Source of the DNA: Pararhizobium antarcticum
GTDB lineage: Bacteria; Pseudomonadota; Alphaproteobacteria; Rhizobiales; Rhizobiaceae
Assembly: GCF_001885585.1 (NCBI RefSeq)
Contig: NZ_LSRP01000071.1
Location: forward strand, 1 to 64,000
Reading direction: 5' to 3'
DNA length: 64,000 nt
In this document: positions 17,976 through 26,674 of the stretch, piece by piece
How the letters are laid out: each line of letters begins with the position of its first letter
Position numbering within the stretch: position 1 is the first letter of the stretch
Program-made: the position numbers and the translations under genes
The notes under the pieces: model-generated
The model's database searches: none
The model's input: the letters and a program-made list of their open reading frames with translations, nothing else
Told to the model about the DNA's origin: nothing

Positions 17976-18350
17976 TCAGCGCTTGGCGTCGGTCGCAGCT
18001 TTTTTGGCAGCTGCGATGATCGGGCTGTCTTTTGCAGCCGCCGCAGCCGGGGCCGTGGCGATGATGCCAGCGGCATCGCTGCGGGCGGCCAGATCGGCCA
18101 GAACGCGGGCGCGAAGGGCTTCAGGCTTCAAACCGCGCGTGACAGCGTCGGCGGCATCAATGGTCACTCCGAGCCGGGCCGCCTGCGCACAGACCTGTGC
18201 AACTTCTGCTGCTTCAATGCGAACTGCGTCGGCTGACATCGCCACCGGATTGGGCGCGTGTACGGCGGCCGCTGCAGCCGGAGCCGGTGGTGCAGCCCCG
18301 ACTGGAGGCGTGTCGACGTTTTCGGCAGGTGTTTCAGGCGTCGTGGTCAT
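17976..18350 (-). CDS. Nested in-frame scaffold protein (Nu3-like), putative
   Basis: An internal ATG at 18350 in the protease frame has GAAAGGG seven bases upstream and would give a 124-aa protein starting MTTTPETPAENVDTPPVGAA, made only of the Ala/Pro and helical scaffold part. Lambda makes its scaffold Nu3 in just this way from inside gene C. Seen: the start and ribosome site; inferred: that it is used. Confidence 0.5.
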   Translation of the reverse strand: MTTTPETPAENVDTPPVGAAPPAPAAAAAVHAPNPVAMSADAVRIEAAEVAQVCAQAARLGVTIDAADAVTRGLKPEALRARVLADLAARSDAAGIIATAPAAAAAKDSPIIAAAKKAATDAKR

Positions 18351-19292
18351 CTGTAGACCCTTTCTGCTGGGGGGAGTAGTGCCGCGGGGTGCGGCGGCGA
18401 AAGCGTGGAAGGCATTGACGGGATCGGCGAGATCGTCGGCAAGGCCTGCTGCGATGGCATCGGCCCCGCGAAACACGGCCGCTTCGGTGGCAAGTGCGGC
18501 GGCATGGGTCAGCCGATCCCCGCGCCCTGCGGCGACGGTTTCTGCGAACAGGAAGCGCACGACCTCTAGCTCGCGCTGCATCTGGTCATGCACCGCCTCG
18601 GGAAGCGGCTGGTACGGATTGGCGTCGATCTTGTGGAGCCCAGCATGGATCAGGGTGACGGCAATGCCCTTCTGGTCCAGTGCGCCGCTCATATCCGTGT
18701 GCAGCGCAACGACACCGATGCTGCCGACAGCACCGGTGCGGGGCAGAATGATGCGGTCGGCCTGGGAGGCCAGGACGTAGCCAGCGGACAGCGCGTGTTC
18801 GGCTACGAAGGCATGCACCGGCTTTTGTGCCCGCGCCACCCGAATGCGGTCGGCCAGATCGAAGGCACCCGCCACCTCGCCTCCAAAGCTGTCGATATCG
18901 AGCGCAATGCCACGCACGCTGGGATCTGCCAGCGCCGCCTGCAGTTGGGCCGCGATCCCCTCATAGGAGGTCAGCCCGGAAGATTGCCCGATCCATGCGC
19001 CACGGTGCACAAGTGTGCCCGCGATTTCGATGACGGCGATGCCATCCACCACCGCAAAGGGCTGAATGCCATTGCGCTGGTGACGCTGGGCGAGATCATT
19101 GCCGAACAAAGAGGCGCGAGCAGGCAAGGCCGCATGCTCAATATCATTGGCAGGCAATTCAGCGCCCGAAAACGTGATCTCCTGTCCCGTAATGCGTGGT
19201 CCGAGGCCAGACAGGAAAGCCAGCGCCTTGGCAGGGTCCACCATCAGTGGCGTGTTGAAGGCGCGCTGAGCGATCTGGGCATGGTGCATCAT
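17976..19292 (-). CDS. S49-family prohead protease with C-terminal scaffold (gpC-like)
   Basis: 438 aa. The S49/SppA-type protease domain covers about residues 75-300; the catalytic serine is Ser169 in HALSAGYVLA, with the oxyanion region DIDSFGGEV at 132-140. After about residue 315 the sequence becomes an Ala/Pro-rich scaffold-like segment ending KKAATDAKR. It overlaps the portal stop by 4 bases. The gene should mature the prohead, removing the scaffold. Layout equals lambda C/Nu3. Confidence 0.88.
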   Translation of the reverse strand: MMHHAQIAQRAFNTPLMVDPAKALAFLSGLGPRITGQEITFSGAELPANDIEHAALPARASLFGNDLAQRHQRNGIQPFAVVDGIAVIEIAGTLVHRGAWIGQSSGLTSYEGIAAQLQAALADPSVRGIALDIDSFGGEVAGAFDLADRIRVARAQKPVHAFVAEHALSAGYVLASQADRIILPRTGAVGSIGVVALHTDMSGALDQKGIAVTLIHAGLHKIDANPYQPLPEAVHDQMQRELEVVRFLFAETVAAGRGDRLTHAAALATEAAVFRGADAIAAGLADDLADPVNAFHAFAAAPRGTTPPSRKGLQMTTTPETPAENVDTPPVGAAPPAPAAAAAVHAPNPVAMSADAVRIEAAEVAQVCAQAARLGVTIDAADAVTRGLKPEALRARVLADLAARSDAAGIIATAPAAAAAKDSPIIAAAKKAATDAKR

Positions 19293-20791
19293 ACGCTCTC
19301 CTTGGCTTCGGTTTTTTCATCAGCGTTGTCGTCTGCTTCGTCGTCGTTGGCGTTGTCGTCCCGCTGGGTGTTGTCATTTTCCTTCGCCGCGCCCGGCCCC
19401 TGTGCCGGGGATCCCGGACGGCGGAAGTCGAGACCCAGTGACAATTCGCGCTTGCGCTCGGCGGCAATCTCGCGGTCGACCTGTTCTGCGTCAAAGCCCC
19501 GTTCCGAGATCGCCTGCGTGCGGGATTTCAGGCCGGACTCGATCTGCAGGATCTCGGCCGAGGCGTCCTTCATTGGGTCGATCCAGTCCCATTTGGTCGG
19601 CAACCAGGCGCAGGCCTGATATTGCCGCCGCTGTTGATCATAGCCGGGCAGATCGATGGCACCCGACAGCACCGCGATATCCATCCAGCGTGCCCAGACG
19701 GCACGGCAGAGCTGGAACACCAGCACGCCATGCTGCCAAGCGGAGATGCGGCGGCGGAATTCGATCAGGGATATCCGTGTGTTTGAGAAGTTGCCCTTGG
19801 CGGTGTCACCCGTCAGGTAGCCGTAGGGGATGCCCAGCGCCGCCGCGATTTGCAGCAGCGTCCGGTATTGGAACAGCTCGTAGGTACCGCCGGAGTCGGG
19901 TGTGGCAGGCGTCGAGACATCCTCGCCGGGATCCAGCCGCACCACTTGGCCGGGCTCGACTTCCAAATCCTCCTCGGTCGGTTCCAGTGGGGTTTCAGGG
20001 GCGGGGGAGGTGATGAACATCGCGAACATCGCCGCGATTTTCTTCCGCTCCAGCTCAGCGTCATCGTAGAGGTCCAGCGTGAACAGCTTGACGATTGCGG
20101 CGGCAAAGCGCGACACGCCGCGCAACTGGCCTGCCTCGACTGGGTCCAGCACGTGGATCACATCTGCGGCGGGCACACGGACGGTCTCATTGGTGAGGCC
20201 GGGGTCGGTCAGATCACCCGGATGGCGGCGCAGGAAATGATAGGCGACGCGGCGACCGATGCCGTCGAATTCGATCCCTTGCCGGATCAGCCCCGCGCCT
20301 GGCAGGGTCCGGTTCATGTCGAGCGGCAACATTTCGGCAGGCAGCATCTGCAGCTGGATCGGCACGGTCAGACCGTCTACCGCGCGGCGGGGCCGGATCC
20401 GGATGAACACCTCGCCTGACAGAAACACCTCCCGGGCGGCCCGGCGCTGCAGCCCGTAGAAATCGGTCAGGCCTTCCGCGTCAGCGTCGTCCGTCCAGGC
20501 CAGCCACAGCGACTGCAATTCTTCCTTCTTTGCAGCATCCGCGATCGTAGATGAGGGTTTGATCCCATCGCCGACCACATTGCTGGCGAACGACTCCACA
20601 GCGTTCGCTGCATAGCCATTGTTGCGGACCAGCCAGCGCGCGCGGGCGGTAATCGTGTCGCCGGAGGCCGCGATCAGCGTGTTCACATGCGCGCGGGACG
20701 CCCGGAAGCCCCGCAACCGCCGATGGGCCTGCGCTGCATCAAACCCGCCAATGATGCTGCCGAGCCGCTGGCGGAACGCTTCAAACGCCAT
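19289..20791 (-). CDS. Phage portal protein (lambda gpB family)
   Basis: 500 aa lambda-type portal. Family segments include NNGYAANAVESFASNVVGDG near residue 55 and YGYLTGDTAKGNFSNTRISL around 320. Twelve copies form the DNA entry ring at one capsid vertex. The C-terminus is an acidic Asp/Asn/Glu tail (DDNANDDEADDNADEKTE). It follows the gpW-like gene by 3 bases and overlaps the protease gene by 4. Confidence 0.92.
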   Translation of the reverse strand: MAFEAFRQRLGSIIGGFDAAQAHRRLRGFRASRAHVNTLIAASGDTITARARWLVRNNGYAANAVESFASNVVGDGIKPSSTIADAAKKEELQSLWLAWTDDADAEGLTDFYGLQRRAAREVFLSGEVFIRIRPRRAVDGLTVPIQLQMLPAEMLPLDMNRTLPGAGLIRQGIEFDGIGRRVAYHFLRRHPGDLTDPGLTNETVRVPAADVIHVLDPVEAGQLRGVSRFAAAIVKLFTLDLYDDAELERKKIAAMFAMFITSPAPETPLEPTEEDLEVEPGQVVRLDPGEDVSTPATPDSGGTYELFQYRTLLQIAAALGIPYGYLTGDTAKGNFSNTRISLIEFRRRISAWQHGVLVFQLCRAVWARWMDIAVLSGAIDLPGYDQQRRQYQACAWLPTKWDWIDPMKDASAEILQIESGLKSRTQAISERGFDAEQVDREIAAERKRELSLGLDFRRPGSPAQGPGAAKENDNTQRDDNANDDEADDNADEKTEAKESV

Positions 20792-20794
20792 GGT

Positions 20795-21010
20795 TCACAG
20801 GCCCTTCGAGGCAACAGTGCCCCAGCGACGACGACGCGGCGTGCCGGAGGTGGCCGTAGCAATCCGGCCTTCCAGATCGCTGATCGCGTTCGCCAGTTCT
20901 GCGTCCGAGCCGTAGTTGATGGTCTTGCCGTCATAGCTGACAGAGCGGACGCCCGCGTAGCGCGCTTCCTGCAGTGCCGCCAGCAGGGCGCGCATCCGTT
21001 CCAGATCCAT
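20795..21010 (-). CDS. gpW-like head-tail joining protein
   Basis: 71 aa, close to lambda gpW (68 aa). The N-terminal helix MDLERMRALLAALQEARYAG and the short hairpin SYDGKTINYGS match the gpW fold. It sits between the large terminase and the portal gene, one base after the terminase stop. Required for head completion in lambda. Confidence 0.85.
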   Translation of the reverse strand: MDLERMRALLAALQEARYAGVRSVSYDGKTINYGSDAELANAISDLEGRIATATSGTPRRRRWGTVASKGL

Positions 21011-21011
21011 C

Positions 21012-23066
21012 TCAATCCCTCATGAAGTTCGGTGTGTAAGCCCGGCGTTTTCGCCGTGGCGTCGTTGGTGTTCCGGCCTTGGGCGCGGTCGGGGCATCTG
21101 TCGCTGCAGGTATGGCTGCGAGCATCTGAGGCTTGGTCTCGACCCCGGCCTGTTCTTCCAGCCGCCGCCAGGTCGCCTCGTCCCAGCGATCAGCCCCGAG
21201 GATCCACGCCGCCGCCCGGGCATAAACCCGGCAATCCAGCGCTTCGTTGCGTTCCCGCATTTTCTGCCATTCAGGGTGGCTGTAGCCGCGCTTGTTGCGC
21301 ACGGTGACGAGCTGTTCGGCGACCAGTTGCTTCAGCCATTCGGTATCAATCCACTCGGGCAGGTGCACGGTGCCGGGCGCATCACAGACGCCCAGCGCCC
21401 GGTCCTCGTCCGAGGGGCGCTCCAGCCGCAGGAAGCGGTAGGTCTCGGTCTTGAACGTCGCCGTGGCCACCGACCACAACCGCGCGCCCCGGCGCAGGCG
21501 TTTACCGCCGATGGTCGCATCGACAAAGGTCGGCCCCGACACCGGCGTGGCCCGGTTGAAGCCTTCCAGCCCTTTGATTGGCGAAACCTGGTCGAACCCC
21601 TGTTTCCGCGCCCATGCATACACAGCTGGGGCTTCATAGCCGGTGTCGATCGCCAGCTTGCCGATCACCATCACAGCACCATTGGCGCAGGCCCAAGTCC
21701 GCCCCAAGAGGGCGGTCAGCTTGTCCCAGCAGGCGGGATCATCCGGACCACCGGCAATGACAATGTGATCGACCAGCCAGCTTGTCCTATCCCGACCCCA
21801 GGCCCAGACATCGACCTCGATGCGGTCCTTCTGCACATCGCCACCGGCGGTCAGGAACAGACCACCGACAGGGACCTGCACACCACCATAGGCTTCGCGC
21901 CGTTCTGCCAGCCGCTGCCATTCCGGCGCGTCGCCACTTTCGACCCATGTCTCGCCCAGCAGGGTGTTGCGTGCGGCGCGCAGCATTTCCTCCGAGCCTT
22001 GGGCTGCGAGCCAGTCCCGCGCGATCTGTTGCCAACTCTTCCAGCCCAGTGGCGAATAGAGCGCCGAGATGTGAAAACCGATGGAATGCGGATCAACTGA
22101 GGTCGCCGTCGCCCGCCACTCTCCTGCCGCCAGCATCTGCGTCTTGTGATGCTCGGCGATGGGCTTCTCGCAGCCCTCGCAATGATAGGTCGCCGTGTCA
22201 GGCCGTCCTTTATCCCAACGCAGGCGTTCAAACTGCAGCCATTGCATCGCGCCGCAATGTGGGCAGGGCACGAAGTACCGGCGCTGATCGGATGCCTCGT
22301 ATTCCCGCTCGATCCGGCTGATGCCCCGGATCGTCGGGGTCGAGACCATGAACACCTTGCGCCGATGCGAGAAGGTGGTGGTCCGGGCCTCGGCCAGTGT
22401 GACCGGATCGCCTTCTTCGTCGGCAGAGGCCGGATAGGCGTCGACCTCGTCGAGAAAGATGTAGCGCGCAGGCATCGACCGCAGGCCGGTCGCGGAATTG
22501 GCCCCCGTCAGCACCAGGATGCCGCCCTGAAATTCCTTCGACAGCATCGAATTGCCCGCGTCGCGCGACCGGGCCGGATTGACCAGCGCACGCAGCACCG
22601 GGCTTTCCGAGATCAAGGGGTCGAGCCGCCCGCGCGAGGTGCGTTTGGCCATTTCCACCGTGGGCAATACTGCCAACATCGGACCCGGCGCGTGGTGGAT
22701 TACGAAGCCGATCCAGTTGTTGCCAGCCTCTGTAGCGCCAACCTGCGCTGCTTTCATGAAGCTGATCCGTTGCGCCGGGTGCCGCGGCGACAGCGCGTCC
22801 ATGATTTCGCGCAGATAGGGCGCTCGCGCGGTGCGATATCGCCCCGGTTCGGCCGCAGCACGCGACGACAGCCAGCGATGCGCATCCGCCCATTCCGACA
22901 CCGTCAGGTCCGGATCAGGCCGCATTCCACGTCGCCAGTTGCGCAGAATATCCTCGGCCCCATCAAACCCGAGGTCGAGGTCTGCGGTCAGATCATCGCT
23001 GGCCGTGCTGTCGTTATCCGAGGCTGACCCTGAGATCGGCGAGGGCTTCGAGGTGCTGTCTGACAT
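21012..23066 (-). CDS. Terminase large subunit (GpA family)
   Basis: 684 aa from ATG 23066 (MSDSTSKPSPISGS), chosen over the ATG 36 bases upstream because that extra segment is basic and unconserved; the start overlaps the small terminase gene by about 50 bases. The ATPase is recognisable: Walker A-like KAAQVGATE (about 105-113), Walker B YIFLDEVDAYP, a zinc-binding pair (CPHCGAMQW, CEGCEKPI), then the nuclease half. The GpA family cuts at cos sites, so cohesive-end packaging is likely. Confidence 0.92.
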   Translation of the reverse strand: MSDSTSKPSPISGSASDNDSTASDDLTADLDLGFDGAEDILRNWRRGMRPDPDLTVSEWADAHRWLSSRAAAEPGRYRTARAPYLREIMDALSPRHPAQRISFMKAAQVGATEAGNNWIGFVIHHAPGPMLAVLPTVEMAKRTSRGRLDPLISESPVLRALVNPARSRDAGNSMLSKEFQGGILVLTGANSATGLRSMPARYIFLDEVDAYPASADEEGDPVTLAEARTTTFSHRRKVFMVSTPTIRGISRIEREYEASDQRRYFVPCPHCGAMQWLQFERLRWDKGRPDTATYHCEGCEKPIAEHHKTQMLAAGEWRATATSVDPHSIGFHISALYSPLGWKSWQQIARDWLAAQGSEEMLRAARNTLLGETWVESGDAPEWQRLAERREAYGGVQVPVGGLFLTAGGDVQKDRIEVDVWAWGRDRTSWLVDHIVIAGGPDDPACWDKLTALLGRTWACANGAVMVIGKLAIDTGYEAPAVYAWARKQGFDQVSPIKGLEGFNRATPVSGPTFVDATIGGKRLRRGARLWSVATATFKTETYRFLRLERPSDEDRALGVCDAPGTVHLPEWIDTEWLKQLVAEQLVTVRNKRGYSHPEWQKMRERNEALDCRVYARAAAWILGADRWDEATWRRLEEQAGVETKPQMLAAIPAATDAPTAPKAGTPTTPRRKRRAYTPNFMRD

Positions 23067-23553
23067 GGGCTTCCAACACCCTCTGCAGGATCGCGGCCTC
23101 AATGATCACCGGTGTTCCGGTTTGTTTTTCCACTCCCAAAGCCACTTCGGCCGCCATCAATGCCGCCACCCTGCTAGGCCACGTCACCCATGTGTCGCGT
23201 TCCTGCCGCGCAAGGCGAAAGACCAGTGCCTCGGCGCGCGCCCGGTCGACCAACGTGCCCTTCTTCTTCTGGATGCCAAGCTGCTTGTCCTGCGCCTGGT
23301 AGACCGTCAGCGCAGTGCGTGCCTTCAGGTACGACGAGCTGTCGGCGGGGCCGCTGAAACTGCTATCGCCGCCGCCAGTGCTGCGCCGCTGCTGGTCGGG
23401 GTCGGTCATGTCGGCCCGGCGCACATCAGACGCCGCCGCATTGATCGACCCGTCACTGTAAACCACCAGCCGACTGGCTTTGCGAGCTTTCTGGATGGCC
23501 CCGCGGGACAGGCCGGAATGGGCGGAATACTCGCGTTCGGACATACCTTCCAT
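23014..23553 (-). CDS. Terminase small subunit (Nu1-like)
   Basis: 179 aa with an N-terminal DNA-binding segment (MEGMSEREYSAHSGLSRGAI, helix-turn-helix-like) and a helical C-terminus. Its slot upstream of GpA is that of Nu1, which recognises the cos site. First gene of the late minus-strand operon; the 140-base gap upstream (23554-23693) separates it from divergent small genes and should hold the late promoter and perhaps cos. Confidence 0.75.
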   Translation of the reverse strand: MEGMSEREYSAHSGLSRGAIQKARKASRLVVYSDGSINAAASDVRRADMTDPDQQRRSTGGGDSSFSGPADSSSYLKARTALTVYQAQDKQLGIQKKKGTLVDRARAEALVFRLARQERDTWVTWPSRVAALMAAEVALGVEKQTGTPVIIEAAILQRVLEAHVRQHLEALADLRVSLG

Positions 23554-23693
23554 GGCGATTTGACTAACCTCAAGATATTGTAATTAAACGGAAATAACGA
23601 TCTTATTCAGTTGATTGCACTCCGCGATGGAGCGATTCATGGTGCGAGGCAAACGGGTGCATCGCACCCCTTACATGAGGATCGGAGACCACA

Positions 23694-23912
23694 ATGCGCG
23701 CGCAGGAAAAGATGGGACACAGCTCGATGAGCGACGGGTGGCGCAACCACACCAGCCCCGCGCAGGAGCGGGTGAACTGGGTGATGGACGAAGTCATGTC
23801 GGGGCGGATGAGCCAGGCCGACGGGATGGACGAGATGGCACGCGCCCACGAGATGATGCGCGAGGAAGCCCGCGCGCGCACGACCCACCCTGAGCACCGC
23901 TGGGAAGAGTGA
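23694..23912 (+). CDS. Small hypothetical protein, Met/Glu-rich
   Basis: 72 aa hydrophilic protein (MRAQEKMGHSSMSDGWRNHT) with repeated Met, Asp and Glu residues and no membrane segment. First of seven plus-strand small genes. GGAGACCACA precedes the ATG. The stop overlaps the GTG codon just before the next gene. I do not recognise the family. Confidence 0.6.
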   Translation: MRAQEKMGHSSMSDGWRNHTSPAQERVNWVMDEVMSGRMSQADGMDEMARAHEMMREEARARTTHPEHRWEE

Positions 23913-23914
23913 TC

Positions 23915-24112
23915 ATGGCCAAACGCAAATCCACCCCCGAGGCCGCCCGCGAAGCTTTGATCCTCGATATCGCCCAGCGCCGGTTCTTCATCGAGACACT
24001 GGAGACCCGCAATCGCGACCGGCTCGACTTCCACGATGTCGCGGTCTGGGCGATCCGCGATGCGCTGGAAGAGGCCTTTGAAGCTGGCCGCCGTGCCGCA
24101 ACCCAATCCTGA
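23915..24112 (+). CDS. DUF6900-like small protein
   Basis: 65 aa from ATG 23915 with GGGAAGAG upstream. The segment FFIETLETRNRDRLDFHDVA, continuing VWAIRDALEEAFEAG, resembles DUF6900, a short domain common on plasmids and phages of alphaproteobacteria next to DUF3489 and anti-restriction-type genes. Function unknown. Confidence 0.65.
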   Translation: MAKRKSTPEAAREALILDIAQRRFFIETLETRNRDRLDFHDVAVWAIRDALEEAFEAGRRAATQS

Positions 24113-24124
24113 AAGGACAAGATC

Positions 24125-24343
24125 ATGACCGCCACCACCACCATCCGCATCGACATCGCCACGCTGCCCGACCATCTCGACCGTTCGCGCCTGAACAGCG
24201 TCGCCGCCAGCATCGAGGCCGCGTTGAAGGACGCGGGCGTTCGGGCCGATTGCTCGGACCTGTTCTCGCACATCAAGATCGACCTGCCGACAGCACAACT
24301 GGCCGCCGCCAGCACCGTGCTGGTCGAGCTGCAGTTGATCTGA
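24125..24343 (+). CDS. Small hypothetical protein
   Basis: 72 aa (MTATTTIRIDIATLPDHLDR) with a predicted beta-alpha-beta pattern and one cysteine. AAAGGACAAGATC before the ATG is a good ribosome site. Part of the tight small-gene operon; no family recognised. Confidence 0.6.
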   Translation: MTATTTIRIDIATLPDHLDRSRLNSVAASIEAALKDAGVRADCSDLFSHIKIDLPTAQLAAASTVLVELQLI

Positions 24344-24352
24344 GGCGGGCAG

Positions 24353-24649
24353 ATGAGCACGCGCGCGCAGATTGCCATCCAGACCGGCCCCAACGAATGG
24401 GCGCATGTCTATGTCCACTTCGACGGCTATCCCGCCCATATGCTGCCCGCGCTGGCGCGCTGGAAGCCCGAAGACATCCTCGCTGCCGGTGAAATCCGGC
24501 AGGTCGCGGCCGACGCGCTGGACCGCTTCATTCCGCCCCGCGCCCCGCGCATGCTGCCGCGTCCGACGCAGGAGTTTGCCCATCTTTATATGTGGATCGG
24601 CTGCCAATGGGTGAACGTGGTGCCGAAGGCAGATGCGGAGAGAGTATAA
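24353..24649 (+). CDS. Small hypothetical protein
   Basis: 98 aa beginning MSTRAQIAIQTGPNEWAHVY and continuing VHFDGYPAHMLPAL. Aromatic-rich, including a late segment FAHLYMWIGCQWVNVVP. Proteins of this look recur in phage and plasmid accessory operons of alphaproteobacteria without known function. Lies 9 bases after the previous gene. Confidence 0.65.
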   Translation: MSTRAQIAIQTGPNEWAHVYVHFDGYPAHMLPALARWKPEDILAAGEIRQVAADALDRFIPPRAPRMLPRPTQEFAHLYMWIGCQWVNVVPKADAERV

Positions 24650-24752
24650 TCAGAAAGCACTGATATTGCTCGTTATTGCCTACACTAACCACCCCGCCAG
24701 AGCGATGGTGATTACACCAAAACGATGCAACTCACCGAAGGACGACCAAGCC

Positions 24753-24980
24753 ATGACCACCCGCCGCGCGACCGACAACACCAAAGCCCTCGACGCCTTC
24801 ATGACCACCAAGTCCCAGATCGACGCGATTCTGGAGCGGTTGAAGGCCCTGAGCGATGACCATTTCAACACCCACCCCGGCGAGATCAATTGGGGCGACG
24901 TTGGCTCCCTGAACCACTACGCCAGCTTGCTGAGCCAGATCACCGACAGCGCCTTCAAGGAGGGCGAACATGCCGCTTGA
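24753..24980 (+). CDS. Small hypothetical helical protein
   Basis: 75 aa from ATG 24753 (MTTRRATDNTKALDAFMTTK), chosen because GAAGGACGACC lies before it and the longer frame upstream is unconvincing. Mostly helical, no motif. The stop overlaps the start of the next gene by 11 bases. About 100 bases upstream (24650-24752) carry no gene. Confidence 0.6.
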   Translation: MTTRRATDNTKALDAFMTTKSQIDAILERLKALSDDHFNTHPGEINWGDVGSLNHYASLLSQITDSAFKEGEHAA

Positions 24981-25194
24981 TCCCGCCCAGCGCCACCAGA
25001 TCGAACAGGACGCGATCACCGCCGCGTGGGAGGCCGAACGTCTCGTTGCCTGCGACGATGCCATCGCCTTGCTGCGCGAAATCGCCGATCTGGAACGCGA
25101 TGACGATGGTGATGTGATCATCGGGACCGATGCCGATGGCCACAATGACCTCATGCAGCGCATCACCGCCTTCCTTGCCGCCAACGACCAATAG
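24970..25194 (+). CDS. Small acidic hypothetical protein
   Basis: 74 aa ([20 protein letters not shown]), acidic and helical, with GGAGGGCGAAC directly before the ATG. Overlaps the previous gene, so probably translationally coupled. No family recognised. Confidence 0.6.
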   Translation: MPLDPAQRHQIEQDAITAAWEAERLVACDDAIALLREIADLERDDDGDVIIGTDADGHNDLMQRITAFLAANDQ

Positions 25195-25205
25195 AGGAAC
25201 CCGCC

Positions 25206-25754
25206 ATGACGAAGCTGACAGAAACCCAGACCATCATCCTCAGCGCCGGGGCCCAGCGCCCCGAGAACATTGCCCTGCCTCTGCCGGAGGGGTTGCACGG
25301 TGCAGCGGCGAAGATGGCCGTCACCAAGATGATGGAACGCGGCTGGCTGCAGGAGGTCGACGCCAACCTGCGCCGGGGCGAGCCGCTTTGGCGCGAAACT
25401 GGCGATGGGCATGGCACCACGCTGGTGGTCACCGAGGCGGGGCTGCTGGCCATCGGGATCGAACCGGTGGTGGTGAAAACCGTGGTTGCGATCCGCGAAC
25501 ATGCTGTCAAGACACCTGCGCCGAACGACCCTGCTGCCGCTCAGCCGAAACTGCGCGTCGGGACCAAACAGGCGCAGGTCATCGCCATGCTGCAACGCCC
25601 TGAGGGTGCTACCATTGTCGAGATCGTCGCGGCGACTGCGTGGCAGCCGCATTCAGCCAGAGGTGTGATCTCAGGGGTTCTGAAGAAGAAGCTGGGCCTC
25701 GAAGTCAGTTCAGAAAAGGATGATGTGCGGGGAAGAGTCTATCGCCTCCGGTAA
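25206..25754 (+). CDS. DUF3489 domain protein
   Basis: 182 aa. The C-terminal DUF3489 domain (about residues 115-182) shows [20 protein letters not shown], a winged-helix-like fold also seen in MarR-type proteins, ending in RVYRLR. The N-terminal half holds [19 protein letters not shown]. These proteins are frequent in alphaproteobacterial phages and plasmids and are thought to bind DNA; the target is unknown. Last gene of the plus-strand operon; AGGAACCCGCC precedes the ATG. Confidence 0.75.
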   Translation: MTKLTETQTIILSAGAQRPENIALPLPEGLHGAAAKMAVTKMMERGWLQEVDANLRRGEPLWRETGDGHGTTLVVTEAGLLAIGIEPVVVKTVVAIREHAVKTPAPNDPAAAQPKLRVGTKQAQVIAMLQRPEGATIVEIVAATAWQPHSARGVISGVLKKKLGLEVSSEKDDVRGRVYRLR

Positions 25755-25789
25755 GTTGCATAAGCATACGGAACCCTGCGCACGTCGTG

Positions 25790-26278
25790 CTAGATGGGTC
25801 GCCCGTCGGGGTTGGAATCCTGATCGCCAGTAAGGCGTCGTCTGGCAGCGATCAAGACGTCCGGGCCAAACCTGTCAGGAAAGCGCAAGACGACGGCTTC
25901 TGCACTCATGTCGAGCATCCCGCGTTCTCGTAGGAGGAAATAGCCTTCTGACGCAGTCGGTTGGAGGGCCAGATCCGCCAAAGTCTTGAGGACGCCAACG
26001 CGAGCAATTTTCTGTCGCGTACGATTCAGGCGGGTAGTCTTTCCGCGTTCTTCTGACAGCGCGAATTCTAGGGCGAAGATGCTTTTCCAGAAATCCAACA
26101 CCATCGAATCGCTCGAACTGTCCTTTGATTTCAGCGCTTCGACTTCGATTATTCGCCGCCGCGCAGCATCTGCTATCTCAGGAACCCCTTCGCGTTCAGC
26201 GTTCCGCACCCAGTTCTGAAGCTTCCCGATATCTGTGCAGACGGAAATCAGTTCGATGAGCTTTGCATGCTTTGTCAC
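25790..26278 (-). CDS. Hypothetical protein
   Basis: 162 aa, helical and basic (MTKHAKLIELISVCTDIGKL). Overlaps the gene upstream by 4 bases, forming a two-gene unit. No transmembrane segment and no recognised motif. The pair lies convergent to the small-gene operon, with only 35 bases between, and just downstream of the methylase pair. Confidence 0.55.
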   Translation of the reverse strand: MTKHAKLIELISVCTDIGKLQNWVRNAEREGVPEIADAARRRIIEVEALKSKDSSSDSMVLDFWKSIFALEFALSEERGKTTRLNRTRQKIARVGVLKTLADLALQPTASEGYFLLRERGMLDMSAEAVVLRFPDRFGPDVLIAARRRLTGDQDSNPDGRPI

Positions 26279-26610
26279 TTTGCGTGCTCCCCGAGTGCCG
26301 AATACCGCGACGCACGAGAGAAGATGTTTCCCGGGCTCGTGATTTTGACATTGCCTTGCTCCAGCCGATAGCCACGTTGTTCCATGATCTGGCGTACCAT
26401 GTGACCCATCATCTGCTTCATTCTATCCACGGCTATTTCTGCGCCGAAGCGTTGAACCAGAAATGGCGAAAGGGGTTCGATCGCAGGGCGAGACAAGTAG
26501 GTGGCTGTTTCCATCCGTATCAGATTTTCGGGCTCGGTTATGAAGGCGAACAGTTCATCTCCATGATTGCTTTCAAATGTAGTTCGGTAGCGGTCGGGTT
26601 CATACTTCAT
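26275..26610 (-). CDS. Hypothetical protein
   Basis: 111 aa from ATG 26610 (MKYEPDRYRTTFESNHGDEL); a longer start at 26652 is possible. Contains two Met-rich stretches (MKQMMGHMVRQIMEQ). Coupled by a 4-base overlap to the 162-aa gene. The two-gene layout is like a toxin-antitoxin pair but neither protein shows a known toxin fold. Confidence 0.5.
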   Translation of the reverse strand: MKYEPDRYRTTFESNHGDELFAFITEPENLIRMETATYLSRPAIEPLSPFLVQRFGAEIAVDRMKQMMGHMVRQIMEQRGYRLEQGNVKITSPGNIFSRASRYSALGEHAK

Positions 26611-26674
26611 GCTAATCACTCCATATTTGACGCGTCTTATATGACACGGCAATTATGAAGTGTCAATAGTATCC

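Noticed and set aside
23603-24607. 334-codon minus-strand frame across the small plus-strand genes
   Set aside because: The plus-strand frames have ribosome sites, overlaps and family resemblance; the long frame has none.
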